A stretch of 64,000 nucleotides of DNA from Parasediminibacterium sp046546515 (GTDB lineage: Bacteria > Bacteroidota > Bacteroidia > Chitinophagales > Chitinophagaceae), in NCBI RefSeq assembly GCF_046546515.1, contig NZ_JBKHKJ010000003.1, forward strand, positions 193,737 through 257,736. The letters are read 5' to 3'. Positions 1 to 9,810 of this stretch are shown one piece after another. Made by a program: the position numbers and the translations under genes. Below the pieces are notes generated by a model that did not search any database, had not been told where the DNA came from, and was given only the letters and a program-made list of their open reading frames with translations. The stretch's first letter is position 1. The number at the start of each line of letters is the position of its first letter.

Positions 1-835
1 TATTTTGCATATTATTAATAAATACCCTTGCATAAGCTGGGGTGCTAGGGTATAGTGGATGAGATTGATTGTTTAGAGAATGAACATTTCTTTTTATCAA
101 TTTTATTGCCCATTTATTAGCAAGTGTGTAGTAGGGCACTCCGCCATTTACTGGATAACCAGCCGCTGTGATACACACCCTTGCCAAAATAGCTTCTACT
201 GCAGATTTTGTTACAACAGTAGTCGTTTGGACTTCAAAAATGTTTGCAACTAAGCTATCAGCAGCAGACATATCTTTTATGATAGAGTCATAAATTGCTT
301 TGCTTGGTGTTTCAGGCAAATTGAAATTTGTACCCATTTTGGAAGTGGGTATGTTTTTATAAGGTACATCTCCAAAGTTGTTAACCAATAAGTAAAAATA
401 ATAAGCCCGTAAAAATAAGGCCTGTCCTTTAATTCTTGCTCTGGCCGTAGAGTCCATTACGGGTTGATTTATAACATCTAGAATGATATTTGCCCTTTCA
501 ACCCCTTGGTATAAATCTTTCCAAAGGTTAAGGTAACTTACATCAATACTCGAAGACCTAAATGACTCGGTTAAAGCTTGGGAAGTGGTACCTCCAGCAC
601 TAATATTAAAACCTTCATCATTACCTGCTGCAAAATAACCCCACAAACCCCATCCATACAATTCACTTGCTTCCAGAACATTATAAACGCCAGCAATCTG
701 ATTATTCAACATTGCAGCATTGGTTTGGTCTGTGGTTGTAAAATTGTAAGGATTGAGGCTAATATCCTTTTTGCATGCCGATAATGAAACAGTTAGTAAA
801 ATAATAAATATTGCTATTTTGAATGTATTTTTCAT
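1..835 (-). CDS. SusD-like outer-membrane glycan-binding lipoprotein (3' part outside window)
   Basis: Surface lipoprotein that, with the SusC protein encoded just upstream, captures oligosaccharides and delivers them to the TonB-dependent channel. I translated it from the sequence: ATG at 835, then a lipoprotein signal peptide with lipobox LSAC and lipidated Cys21 followed by KKD. The next ~255 residues are typical SusD N-terminal sequence: a TPR-like helical region with the family-typical NLWKDLYQGVERAN segment and RIKGQALFLRAYYFYLLVNN (residues ~110-155). About 278 codons are present and the reading frame stays open to position 1, so the C-terminal half of a ~500-600 residue protein lies outside the window. 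Only 20 bp separate it from the SusC stop codon, so the two are co-transcribed. The family call is secure. The ligand is not readable from sequence. Confidence 0.93.
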   Translation of the reverse strand, partial: MKNTFKIAIFIILLTVSLSACKKDISLNPYNFTTTDQTNAAMLNNQIAGVYNVLEASELYGWGLWGYFAAGNDEGFNISAGGTTSQALTESFRSSSIDVSYLNLWKDLYQGVERANIILDVINQPVMDSTARARIKGQALFLRAYYFYLLVNNFGDVPYKNIPTSKMGTNFNLPETPSKAIYDSIIKDMSAADSLVANIFEVQTTTVVTKSAVEAILARVCITAAGYPVNGGVPYYTLANKWAIKLIKRNVHSLNNQSHPLYPSTPAYARVFINNMQN

Positions 836-855
836 ACTAAATGATTATTAATAAA

Positions 856-3800
856 TTAAAAAGAAATTAATGCACCTATTACATAAGTTCTGCCTCTTGG
901 ATAAGCTGTTAAATCATACCCTTGAGCCAAAGCAGGCGTACCTGAACTAGGCTGAACATAAGAATAACCTGCTCCACCAGTTGCATTTCCCCCGGTAATT
1001 CCTGAAGGTACATTTGATGGATTAGCTGCTCGATAGGTTGATACTTCTGGGTCTTGACCTGAATACTTTGTAATAGTAAAAATGTTTTGTGCAGATATAT
1101 AAAAAGCTAGTGAAGACAGCTTATACTTATTTATAGTTTTAAAAGGTACACTGTATTTTAAACTAATTGTTTTGAATCTAAGGTAAGAAGCATCCTCAAT
1201 CAATCGAGAGGATTCTCTGGTAATTCCATCAGGATCTTGTCCACCAATTTTATTTGTTGCTCTTGGAATGTCATTAGTTGGATTTGTAGGAGACCATCTA
1301 TTTACATAGTCAGCAAACTGATTGGAATTAGTATAGAAGTTACCACTATAATCGAAAACCATTTTATTTTGATTTAGCACTTGATTACCATAACTCCATT
1401 GAAAGAAAATTCCTAAATCGAAATTGCCATATTTAAAGTTATTTGACAACCCACCTGTGTGAATAGGCAATGGACTTCCAATTATCGTTCTGTCACCTTC
1501 AGTTACAACTCCATCACCATTCAAATCTGCATATTTAGGATCACCTGGTTGTACCACAGCATTGTTTCCATAAGTAGGAATCCCGTTCTTTAATACATAA
1601 TTACCATTTGCTAACTTATTGAAATCAGTGTATTGATATACACCCGCCCATTTGTATCCAAAGAATTGAGAAATAGGATAGCCAACCTTTGCAACCCAAG
1701 CTGATGGGGTAAGTTTAGTATCTACTCCATTATAAAAACTAATAATCTTATTTCTGTTAAATGCAATATTGAAAGAGGTAATCCAAGTAAACTTCTTTTT
1801 TTGGATGTTAGTAGTTGTCATTGTAAATTCGAACCCACGATTCCGAATAATACCTGCATTTTGATATTGTAATACATTGCCAACATTGTAACCCGAAATT
1901 GAAGATAATGGTACTGCTAATAAGCTATTAGTAGTTCGTTTATCATAGTAATCCATATCAATTAATATCTTATCTCCTAAAAAGCTCAAGGTTGTGCCAA
2001 TGTCTAGTTGACCAGTTGTTTCCCACGTTAAAGTAGGATTACCAATGAAATAAGGAATTGTACCAGATGTATTTACATTATTTACTGGGTATCCAGAACC
2101 AGTTCCTGTAGCGTTTTGATAAAGATAGCTATAATCCCCTACTCTATTATTTCCTACGAACCCATAACTGACTCTAAGCTTTCCGTCATATAGTCTTGTT
2201 AATGTGGCAATTTTACTCATACCCCCTCTGCGCATAAAACTTTCGTTTGTAAAATGCCAAGCAAAAGCCCCAGAAGGGAAAAAGCCCCATTGTTTTCCTG
2301 GTGCAAACTTAGAAGAACCATCTTCGCGACCAGTTACTGTAAAAATATATCTCTCTAAAAGAGAATAGTTTATTCTACCCAAAACAGAATATAATTGATT
2401 TTGCGAAGGGCTATATCCAAACTTAGACACAGTTCCTCCGCCCAAGCTGTTAATCCCCAATCCTTCCAATCCTTGTGGAATAAGTATAGAAGTATAGCCA
2501 TTGGCAGTTGCTTTGCCATAAGAATAGTCAACACCCATAACTGCATCGAGAATATGGCCCCTGTCCCTCACATTTCTGTAAGACATTAAGGCATTCAGCA
2601 GATAGGTATTATTATTGACATTATTTACGCTACCATTTATCCCGTTTATATTGTAAAGTGTTCCATTGGTGTTTTTTATTAATAATCCCTCCTTTGTTTT
2701 TGTATTATAAAAAGTTTCAGCAATTAAAGCAGTATTAGAAGTACCAGCAGTAACTCTAAGTTGTAGGTCTTGGTTAATCTTATATTCCAAATAGCTATTA
2801 AAAGTGGTAGTCTTTGTTATGTTCTTCCTGTATTCATTAGTTGCTTGTTGGAATGGATTAACCAAATTGTCAGGAGTAAAAGAACTGCCATTTATTTGGC
2901 TACTATCAATTAATTGAGCATCTAACAATGTGCCACCAATAATGTCAACTGGCCTGAAAGCCCACATATTAGAAACTACTCCACCAGTAGCACCACTAGT
3001 TGGTATTGTACCAAAACTGGTTGTATTTGAATAATTTAGGCTGAATCCATATTTAATATTATCACTAAACTTATTATCTATTGAAAATTTCCCATCGTAC
3101 TTTTTTAAACCAGTATTAATAATTATCCCCTTTTGGTTAGTGTAAGACCCGTTTATAGCATATTTCAAATCGGTATTCCCTCCTATGATACTTAAGTTAT
3201 GAGTCTGTAATAGGCCTGTTTGCAAAAGCATCTTTTGCCAATCATATCCATTTACGCTCTTATAATAATTAAGGTCTATTCCATTGGCAGTATCGATATA
3301 ACGCCTATAACCTATAGGTGAAGTATTTCCGTAAGCACTATCAATATCAAGTTGAAGCTTTACAAATTCATAAGGGCTAAGTAATTTTATATGTTTAGTT
3401 TGCGTTTGAATACCATCAAAAACGTTATAGCTAATTCTTGTAGGCTGCGCTTTACCCTTTTTGGTTGTAATGATAATTACCCCATTCGCCCCACGAGAAC
3501 CGTAGATGGCTATTGAAGAAGCATCTTTCAATATATCAATAGACTCAATGTCGTTTGTGTTGATAGAATTGATGTCCATATTTTCTATAGGAAACCCATC
3601 TACTACATACAATGGAGAAACATCCTGCCCTGCACTAGTACCTCTGATAGAAATTTGAGAACCAGCTCCAGGTTGGCCATCATTTGTAGATACTGTAACA
3701 CCTGCAATTCTTCCAGCCAAAGCTTGGTCAAATGATGTTACAGGGGCTTTTCTCACATCATCCATATTTACCTTTCCTACAACTCCTGTTAGCTCTTTAC

Positions 3801-4200
3801 GTTTCAAACTACCATAACCAATTACTATCACTTCATTCATGCTGTTAGCAGCGTCCATCATTACAATATCAACGTTAGTTCTATTATTAATCCTTATACT
3901 TTGGTTAATGTAGTTTACATAAGTAACAATCAATGTATCGGTAAGTGCTGCATTAATGCTAAACTTGCCATTTTCATCGGTTGTAGTACCTATGGTTCTG
4001 TTTTTTATCTTTATGCCAGCACCTACTAATGGCGACTTATCAGAATTGGTGACAGTACCCGTTATCTTTTGTGTCTTTCTAGGCTCTTGGGCGATAGACT
4101 GGCAAACAAATCCAATCATTAAAAGTGAGGAAAAAAGGAAAACCTTTAACAATTCACGGACGTGTGTACTACAGCAATAGTTACTCTTTCTGCTATTCAT
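856..4200 (-). CDS. SusC/RagA-family TonB-linked outer-membrane transporter
   Basis: TonB-dependent outer-membrane channel importing oligosaccharides captured by the adjacent SusD lipoprotein. The 1114-residue protein starts with a signal peptide (hydrophobic stretch about residues 18-36, cleavage near SIAQ). Next come a carboxypeptidase-regulatory-like beta-sandwich (about 43-120, ITGTVTNSDKSPLVGAGI), a plug domain (about 135-255, including DILKDASSIAIYGSRGANGV) and a long 22-strand-type barrel ending in the aromatic residue Phe. No N-terminal STN domain is visible, so it is not a sigma/anti-sigma-signalling transducer type. It is the penultimate visible gene of the minus-strand glycan locus and precedes susD by 20 bp. 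The upstream 296-bp gap to the GH105 gene has no convincing TAnnTTTG motif, so I cannot place a promoter. The base composition is more AT-rich than the enzyme genes next to it. Confidence 0.96.
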   Translation of the reverse strand: MNSRKSNYCCSTHVRELLKVFLFSSLLMIGFVCQSIAQEPRKTQKITGTVTNSDKSPLVGAGIKIKNRTIGTTTDENGKFSINAALTDTLIVTYVNYINQSIRINNRTNVDIVMMDAANSMNEVIVIGYGSLKRKELTGVVGKVNMDDVRKAPVTSFDQALAGRIAGVTVSTNDGQPGAGSQISIRGTSAGQDVSPLYVVDGFPIENMDINSINTNDIESIDILKDASSIAIYGSRGANGVIIITTKKGKAQPTRISYNVFDGIQTQTKHIKLLSPYEFVKLQLDIDSAYGNTSPIGYRRYIDTANGIDLNYYKSVNGYDWQKMLLQTGLLQTHNLSIIGGNTDLKYAINGSYTNQKGIIINTGLKKYDGKFSIDNKFSDNIKYGFSLNYSNTTSFGTIPTSGATGGVVSNMWAFRPVDIIGGTLLDAQLIDSSQINGSSFTPDNLVNPFQQATNEYRKNITKTTTFNSYLEYKINQDLQLRVTAGTSNTALIAETFYNTKTKEGLLIKNTNGTLYNINGINGSVNNVNNNTYLLNALMSYRNVRDRGHILDAVMGVDYSYGKATANGYTSILIPQGLEGLGINSLGGGTVSKFGYSPSQNQLYSVLGRINYSLLERYIFTVTGREDGSSKFAPGKQWGFFPSGAFAWHFTNESFMRRGGMSKIATLTRLYDGKLRVSYGFVGNNRVGDYSYLYQNATGTGSGYPVNNVNTSGTIPYFIGNPTLTWETTGQLDIGTTLSFLGDKILIDMDYYDKRTTNSLLAVPLSSISGYNVGNVLQYQNAGIIRNRGFEFTMTTTNIQKKKFTWITSFNIAFNRNKIISFYNGVDTKLTPSAWVAKVGYPISQFFGYKWAGVYQYTDFNKLANGNYVLKNGIPTYGNNAVVQPGDPKYADLNGDGVVTEGDRTIIGSPLPIHTGGLSNNFKYGNFDLGIFFQWSYGNQVLNQNKMVFDYSGNFYTNSNQFADYVNRWSPTNPTNDIPRATNKIGGQDPDGITRESSRLIEDASYLRFKTISLKYSVPFKTINKYKLSSLAFYISAQNIFTITKYSGQDPEVSTYRAANPSNVPSGITGGNATGGAGYSYVQPSSGTPALAQGYDLTAYPRGRTYVIGALISF

Positions 4201-4496
4201 CTGGAAGCTATTTATATACGGTGCGCAAAATTGCGAAATTGTTGTTTACAAAAGGGTATTGTAATGTTATATGTTGCAACAAATGTTTCTAATGTGTCAA
4301 AGAGATTATAATTCGTTGACTCATAACTATTTCATTTTATATACACAAGCTAATTTTATACGATACTCAATAACTGTAACTTTTCGGAATTTCCAGTATT
4401 GATTTATATTGTTTGCTGCTTCAAATCAGTAATTAGTTTAAAAAAGCAGGCATTCTATTGATGATTGCTGACCTTATATTGGTGATTGCAAATCTT

Positions 4497-6374
4497 CTAT
4501 TTGGCAGCCATTTTATTCAAATCTTTGCCTTTAACTAAATTTTCTACTTCAATACCGGCAAACATCACGGCAAATAACCCATGCGTGTCATCGTCAAAAT
4601 AAGGGCGGTTGATATAATAATTCACATCGTCGGAACACATCGTACCCATGCAAATATCATGTACGGTGCCGTCCATATCTATTTTCGTTTTCAAGGCATT
4701 CCAGGCTTTCATTACTACGGGTTTGTAGGTATCGGCATCTAGCCAGCCATTGTTCACGCCCCTTGCAATGGCCATTGTAAAAATAGCTGTGCCAGACACT
4801 TCCTCTTTCGAGTCTGGCCTATCCAATACATTGTACCAAAAGCCATTGGCATTTTGCAGCTTCACCAAAGCAGAAACATGCTTGCGGTAGTGGTCGAGTA
4901 TTGACTTGTATTGCGGATGGTTTTTTGGCAAGTTCATCAATACTTCAGAAGTTGCCCATATACCCCAGCCATTAGCACGGCTCCAATGCGGCATCAGGTT
5001 GTTGCTGTCAGAAAACTTAGCGTGGCGGTACAAATTGGCGTTGCTGTCCCAAACTTGGGTACTAAAATTGATTACTTGGTTGGCCGCATCGTCCAACAGT
5101 TTCTTTTTTAGTGTTGCATCCTGCGTATAAATAGATGCTTGCACCAAAAATGGAATGCCCATGAACATATCATCTACCCAAGTGGTATATTTCTGAGGGG
5201 TTAGCCTTGTAAATATATTGCTGCCAGGCATACGCAATTGTTCATTCACGGCATAGTTAATCATCTTATCTACAAATTGCTGGTAAGCTGCTTTGTTAGG
5301 GAAAGCAGCATCTTTTTGCAAGCGGTAAACCAATGGCAGGGATGGGGCCAATGTAAAATCAAGCAATGGCACACCCAAAATTTCCTTGTTGGCAGAGCTA
5401 TCGGCATTCAATGTTTTTACCTGGTAGTTCACAAATGGTATCCCGTTCAAATGGAAGTCGCAGAAATTAACAGCATAATCCTTGTACTTTTTTTCGCCTG
5501 ACAGTTCTGCCAGCTTTTCCATGGCCCAAGCCATGCCCCCATTGTGGTAGTTCCAGTTATAGCTTGTCCCCCATTTCTTGGGGTTAATCATGCCACCTAA
5601 AACTTCTACTTTAGGTATCGTCCAAGTAATGGGCTCGTCAATACCTTGGTACATATAGCCAAACACAATTTCTTTCTCTGGAGGAAAAACCTCATTTAAA
5701 CCTGTATTGCCCTCGTTTTTAAAAGGTCCTACCACTAACCAATTAGAAACATTAACCAATGACTTTTCAATATATTTCATGCCTGCCAACCCAATTCCAG
5801 GATAAACAATAGTTTTGTTTAAAATAGCCCCCTTTGTACTAGGCGGTTGCATATATACTTTCCATTCCTTGCCAGCAGTTTCAGACTTAACCAACAAAAT
5901 GTTTTTACCTTTTTTCAAGGAGAGCTTGCACTCGTTGCTCATTTGTACCCCTCTTTCCTCGTATTTCAAGTTAATAGGCCTTTCACCGCTTTTTTCATAA
6001 ACCAAAGCATTATTTAGCCAAATTTTGCAGCCATCATTGTGTTCAAGCTGCATGGTAAAATCCATTGCCTCGGGTGCATTAAGAGTAGTAACTGCATAGG
6101 CTACGGCAGGTTGTTTCAACCCAAATGTCCTGCCAAAATCTATAACTTGGATGCCACTGAACGTTTTGCTTGGAGATGCTACTGATAGCTGGTATTTGAA
6201 TGGGGTTTCTTTAATTAGCTTGTTGCCCACCAATTCTATTACCTCTAGCGGGGATTGCAAAGCAACAGTATTTTTTTGTGAAAATACGGATACTCCGCAA
6301 AATACAGACATGAATATACCAACAATGGCAATTCGGATTTTTGATGATGGCAGCAAAATAAAAGCAAGTCCCAT
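4497..6374 (-). CDS. GH105/GH88-type unsaturated rhamnogalacturonyl hydrolase
   Basis: Predicted to remove the 4,5-unsaturated uronic acid that polysaccharide lyases leave at the non-reducing end of oligosaccharides, in the periplasm. The 625-residue protein has an N-terminal signal-like hydrophobic segment (about 13-32), a beta-sandwich extension (about 35-230; residues such as HNDGCKIWLNN resemble an accessory PA14-like or carbohydrate-binding fold), and an (alpha/alpha)6 catalytic domain (about 245-615). WVDDMFMGIPFL (about 397-408) carries the Asp expected for this family, and WSRANGWGIWATSEVL (about 460) is the other family signature. The N-terminal extension makes it longer than the usual ~370-residue enzyme. 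Its presence in a locus with two heparinase-type lyase candidates is functionally coherent. The start is the ATG at 6374. The family is confident; preference for rhamnogalacturonan over other unsaturated uronides is not proven. Confidence 0.9.
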   Translation of the reverse strand: MGLAFILLPSSKIRIAIVGIFMSVFCGVSVFSQKNTVALQSPLEVIELVGNKLIKETPFKYQLSVASPSKTFSGIQVIDFGRTFGLKQPAVAYAVTTLNAPEAMDFTMQLEHNDGCKIWLNNALVYEKSGERPINLKYEERGVQMSNECKLSLKKGKNILLVKSETAGKEWKVYMQPPSTKGAILNKTIVYPGIGLAGMKYIEKSLVNVSNWLVVGPFKNEGNTGLNEVFPPEKEIVFGYMYQGIDEPITWTIPKVEVLGGMINPKKWGTSYNWNYHNGGMAWAMEKLAELSGEKKYKDYAVNFCDFHLNGIPFVNYQVKTLNADSSANKEILGVPLLDFTLAPSLPLVYRLQKDAAFPNKAAYQQFVDKMINYAVNEQLRMPGSNIFTRLTPQKYTTWVDDMFMGIPFLVQASIYTQDATLKKKLLDDAANQVINFSTQVWDSNANLYRHAKFSDSNNLMPHWSRANGWGIWATSEVLMNLPKNHPQYKSILDHYRKHVSALVKLQNANGFWYNVLDRPDSKEEVSGTAIFTMAIARGVNNGWLDADTYKPVVMKAWNALKTKIDMDGTVHDICMGTMCSDDVNYYINRPYFDDDTHGLFAVMFAGIEVENLVKGKDLNKMAAK

Positions 6375-6495
6375 TATATGGATTCGTTAGGCGTTCAAAA
6401 ATGTAAAATAACTAAGAATGTAAAGATATGGCTTTACCAAATGGTGCAAAAAGCTAACCCAATGAGCCATTAACAACCAAAATTAAGGTTTTTAA

Positions 6496-7527
6496 TCACT
6501 TTTTCGCTTGCCAAGCCCCATCTTTAGAAACCCTAAGTTGGGGTTGCCCTTTTAAATATCCTAGCTTAATTAAAAATAAATCAGCTTCGGTAATGGCATT
6601 TACAACCGTTGCCTCTGAAGCTGTGTATTTGGGAACTACAAAAGCGTGACGTGTTTTTTCCAGTAATATTATCTGGCAATTGTTGCCAGCAGCTTTCATG
6701 GAATCAGCAAAGCGGATAGATTGCTCGGGCAGTATTACTTTATCGTCTAGCCCATGCAGCACCAAGGTAGGAGGCTGGTGTGGATGCACGTTGAACACTG
6801 GGGACAAAGAACGCATCATTTTCTTGTCATCATCTGTAAGCAAAGCCAAGTTTTGGTTCATGTCTTTGCTAACAACGACCCTGTTTTTGATTACGGTTAT
6901 CACATGGGGCGGCAAAGTCATGTCCACTCCTGGGTTGAATAATACCATTGCATTGGGCTTGGCACTAAAGCCCAAGTTATCCGCAGCATCGTCAAAGCCA
7001 TCTATGGTGCCAAGGGCGGCAGCTAAATGCCCACCTGCCGAATCGCCCATCACTATTATTTTATCAGGGTCTATGTTCAATTCAGCAGCATGTTCCCGTA
7101 TGTAGCGGATGGCCGATTTACAGTCTGTAAAACAATCCGCAAGGCTAGAGCCACCATATTTCACCAGCCTGTATTCTATGCTAATACCTACTGTACCCCT
7201 GAAAGCAAAGTACTTGGCATGGGGGAAAAAAGTTTCTGCCGTGCCAGCAGTCCATCCCCCGCCGTGTATCCACACTACAGCAGGGTATTTTTTCCCTGGC
7301 TTTGCACCTGCTGGCTTGGTATAATAGATTTTAAGCGTGGTGTCTTTTGTTTGCTTGTACACCAATTCCTGCATAGCTAGCTGGGGCAGCAGTAGTTCTT
7401 TTAAGGTAATGGTATCGGTGGCTTTGTTAGGCAATTGTACATTATTAGCATTGGCTTTTCTTACACAAGAAATAATTATTACACCTATGGTGCTTGCCAG
7501 CAATAATATCAAAAATTGTTTTTTCAT
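6496..7527 (-). CDS. Alpha/beta-hydrolase esterase, probable lipoprotein
   Basis: A 343-residue serine hydrolase of the hormone-sensitive-lipase/BD-FAE type, likely deacylating acetyl or feruloyl esters on plant glycans. Residues 88-92 form the oxyanion-hole motif HGGGW, and GDSAGG (161-166) holds nucleophile Ser163. A HGLDDKVI segment (candidate acid) and TRHAF (candidate base His) lie near the C terminus, so the triad looks complete. The N terminus has a short hydrophobic stretch ending IISC, a plausible lipobox with Cys21, so the enzyme is probably anchored in an envelope membrane. It lies 121 bp from the GH105 gene on the same strand. Exact ester specificity cannot be inferred. Confidence 0.85.
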   Translation of the reverse strand: MKKQFLILLLASTIGVIIISCVRKANANNVQLPNKATDTITLKELLLPQLAMQELVYKQTKDTTLKIYYTKPAGAKPGKKYPAVVWIHGGGWTAGTAETFFPHAKYFAFRGTVGISIEYRLVKYGGSSLADCFTDCKSAIRYIREHAAELNIDPDKIIVMGDSAGGHLAAALGTIDGFDDAADNLGFSAKPNAMVLFNPGVDMTLPPHVITVIKNRVVVSKDMNQNLALLTDDDKKMMRSLSPVFNVHPHQPPTLVLHGLDDKVILPEQSIRFADSMKAAGNNCQIILLEKTRHAFVVPKYTASEATVVNAITEADLFLIKLGYLKGQPQLRVSKDGAWQAKK

Positions 7528-7703
7528 ATAAAAATCATGTTATTATTTACAACATCAAGCATAAAAAAGAAGTTTAAAGGGTACTGGCTTTGCTGGCTTT
7601 TGACACCCTCGAATTTAATTTTCAGATATTCCTGCATCATAACTCATTGAAATACAGTGTTTTTATGTTTTTAAAGATGCATGTTTTGTGCGTGAAAAGT
7701 GCG

Positions 7704-7813
7704 TATTTTATGCTTATTTTCTGCCTATTTTATGCTTATTTTATGCCTATTTTATGCTTATTTTATGCCTATTTTATGCTTATTTTATGCCTATTTTATG
7801 CGCATTTTGTGCG
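7704..7813. repeat. 11-bp tandem repeat, 10 units, with a 22-bp alternating super-period
   Basis: Ten consecutive 11-bp units of TATTTTATGCY. The last base alternates T, C, T, C through most of the array, so the true higher-order period is 22 bp. The final two units drift to GCG endings. Nearly identical flanks (TTTTGTGCGTGAAAAGTG before, TTTTGTGCGTAAAAAGTG after) suggest growth from a short local duplication. It sits about 180-290 bp upstream of the esterase gene at 7527 (minus strand) and downstream of the 8175-9797 gene. Confidence 0.92.
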
Positions 7814-8006
7814 TAAAAAGTGAGGTTTTTTTTGTGTTTTGAGTTTGAATGTAGTTCATTATGATTTTTTATATATAATTAAGAATAAGCACAACGGGTC
7901 AACAAATCAAGGTAAGGGTAACAGCAGGGACTGTGTTAACCAAAAAAAGGGGCTATACACTGCAAAGTTGGGATTGATTTAGGAGATGAGCAAAAAGACA
8001 ATCCTA

Positions 8007-8029
8007 TATGGGGGAAATATGCCCCCATA
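8007..8029. other. Short GC-rich stem-loop
   Basis: Perfect 8-bp stem TATGGGGG / CCCCCATA with a 7-nt loop. It lies ~150 bp beyond the 3' end of the minus-strand esterase gene ending at 8175. It has no T-run on the minus strand, so it is a weak terminator candidate or a processing/stability hairpin. Confidence 0.4.
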
Positions 8030-8128
8030 AATGCCCAAAAATTCCCCCATAGTGGATGGAAAACTACTATAGAATGAAAGTTTTACACTCACCTGCACCT
8101 GAAAAAAATTAGCCCCTTCTTTTTTATT

Positions 8129-8163
8129 CCTCGTGCCACTTTGAGCCTTTGAGTCTTCGTGGC
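8129..8163. repeat. Degenerate half copy of the GCCACGAAGGCAC dispersed element
   Basis: The segment includes CTTTGAGTCTTCGTGGC, which matches the right-hand part of the MITE-like element at 47516-47710. It lies immediately downstream of the esterase stop codon at 8175 (minus strand). Only one arm is recognisable. Confidence 0.5.
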
Positions 8164-8174
8164 AAAAACCAAAA

Positions 8175-9797
8175 TCATTTATAAATTAAAAAACTACGCT
8201 CTACAAAAGGGGCTGTTTGCACTTCGGGGCTAATGCTCCTGCCCCATTGATACGCAACCACCATAACTTTTACTGGGAACTTGGCACCCAATGGCAAGCT
8301 GGAGAAAATCAACTGGTTGCCTTCCACGTTTGCAGGACCGCTTTTTACAAAAAAAGAGACAGGCATACCCGAAGAAGCAGATGCCTTCAATAACAGTTTT
8401 TTTGTTGATACAGGCACATCTTTTATAGAAGCAAAATCAATCGTTTGCTTCTCCCCTTTTTCATTTGGTGTTAATACCAATTGTCCCGGCTCTATACAAG
8501 TTCGGTACTCTTCGTCCCCTTCAGTTTTAACGATGAAATAGGTAGATCCCGCTTTATAACTCCTTTCAGGGGCAAGCCTGAACGTGTTGCCAGTAATATG
8601 CTTGGCGTTGCCACAAAGCAATATTACATGCGGTTCGTTTTTGCCATGCCCTAAAGGCGTACCCGCAAACTTGAACGTGTCTGGTATAGCAGTAAGGAAA
8701 ACAGGGTTTAGCGTAAAGGTTAGCCCATCCTCGCCAGTTATAAACGGTATTGGCCAAACAATGCCCTTGTAAAAGCCAGCAGGAGTGCCATCGTTGTTAG
8801 CAAAACCAGCTATTTGCGGCTTTCTTTTAAAATCAGCCGTGGCAAGCGCAATGGCATCTGCCGCCAGCTGCCTAGTAAAATACCAAGGGTAGTTTCTTTC
8901 ATCACCTACGGCATCTTTATACATTTTCGGTTGCATCGGCAAGCCGCCTGGCAAAGGCAAGCCCGCTACCCAACCTTTGTTTAAGTCAACAGGCACTAAC
9001 AAAGTATCATTTCCTTTCACCAGCCTTGCTTTCACTGCCTCGGCTATATAATCCGCCACCAGCTTTGTTAGCTCCTCGCTGCATTCAAAATGCCCTGTGT
9101 TGGGCGAAAAAAAATAAGAAAGCGGTTGCTGTTTTTCTTTTCTGTCTTTTAATACGCCTTGGTAATTCTTGATGGTATCAAAAGGGTGAATCAAGTCCTC
9201 CTTGTGCTGCGACCATTCAAAATATTCGCCTGCATTGCACATTACGGGTACACCAGTATTGTTATTAAACCCTGGGCCACCTTTCATTTTAAACGCAGCC
9301 AATATTCTATTGGCGTTGTTGCTTACCAATTCACCAACTAAGTTGTTAGTACCTGAATGCCCAATGCTTATCCACGGCACCCTTGCCAGCTCGCCATAGC
9401 CGGAAATGGCGGCCAGTGTATCCAAAATAGTTTGGATGTTTTTGCCGTTTACTTGCTTCGCCTTATCTTTTATGTCAATAAAAAAGCCAGGGCAAGACCA
9501 TAGTATGGCAATATCATTTTCCCTGCATGTTTTCCTTATCAGCGGATGCTCGTCAAGCCATTGCTCCAGCACGTTCTGGCTGCTAATAATAACAGCTTTT
9601 ATATGCCTGCACTGCGGCGGCACCCACAAATAATTGGTGCTGCTTTTGTCTTTCCCATTTGGTTGGGTAAAGGGAAGCGACACGCTAAACTGGTATTCTG
9701 TTTCTGGGGTGTGCCAAATAGGTTGCTTTGCTTGTGCAAATGACTGGCACACGCAAAACAAAAGGGCAAATGGCAGGATTTTATTTTTTAGCTGCAT
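8175..9797 (-). CDS. Secreted alpha/beta-hydrolase-like protein, putative carbohydrate esterase
   Basis: A 540-residue secreted protein with a signal peptide (hydrophobic about 7-20, cleavage near SFAQ). The N-terminal ~250 residues look like an alpha/beta-hydrolase: ISIGHSGT (144-150) places a candidate nucleophile at Ser148, and TGHFECSEE (about 234-242) offers His236 as catalytic base. The nucleophile elbow is GHSGT, which departs from the usual G-x-S-x-G. The C-terminal ~250 residues look like beta-rich accessory domains without a recognisable family. An upstream in-frame TTG at 9818 extends the frame, but the ATG at 9797 directly precedes a canonical signal sequence, so I use it. It sits among acetylesterases in the glycan locus. 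The function is inferred from fold and context only. Confidence 0.72.
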   Translation of the reverse strand: MQLKNKILPFALLFCVCQSFAQAKQPIWHTPETEYQFSVSLPFTQPNGKDKSSTNYLWVPPQCRHIKAVIISSQNVLEQWLDEHPLIRKTCRENDIAILWSCPGFFIDIKDKAKQVNGKNIQTILDTLAAISGYGELARVPWISIGHSGTNNLVGELVSNNANRILAAFKMKGGPGFNNNTGVPVMCNAGEYFEWSQHKEDLIHPFDTIKNYQGVLKDRKEKQQPLSYFFSPNTGHFECSEELTKLVADYIAEAVKARLVKGNDTLLVPVDLNKGWVAGLPLPGGLPMQPKMYKDAVGDERNYPWYFTRQLAADAIALATADFKRKPQIAGFANNDGTPAGFYKGIVWPIPFITGEDGLTFTLNPVFLTAIPDTFKFAGTPLGHGKNEPHVILLCGNAKHITGNTFRLAPERSYKAGSTYFIVKTEGDEEYRTCIEPGQLVLTPNEKGEKQTIDFASIKDVPVSTKKLLLKASASSGMPVSFFVKSGPANVEGNQLIFSSLPLGAKFPVKVMVVAYQWGRSISPEVQTAPFVERSFLIYK

Positions 9798-9810
9798 ATT
9801 TAAAAATTTT

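Larger units (their letters stand above)
7528..8174. other. 647-bp non-coding gap with tandem array and hairpin
   Basis: No credible gene is present. The gap contains the 11-bp tandem array described separately at 7704-7813, a GC-rich hairpin at 8007-8029 and a degenerate half copy of the dispersed element at 8129-8163. A 77-codon open frame across the array is a by-product of the repeat: it is hydrophobic and low complexity throughout. Confidence 0.7.

Noticed and set aside
7590..7823. 77-codon plus-strand open frame across the 11-bp array
   Set aside because: Composition follows directly from the repeat; hydrophobic low complexity, no conserved start context or neighbour.
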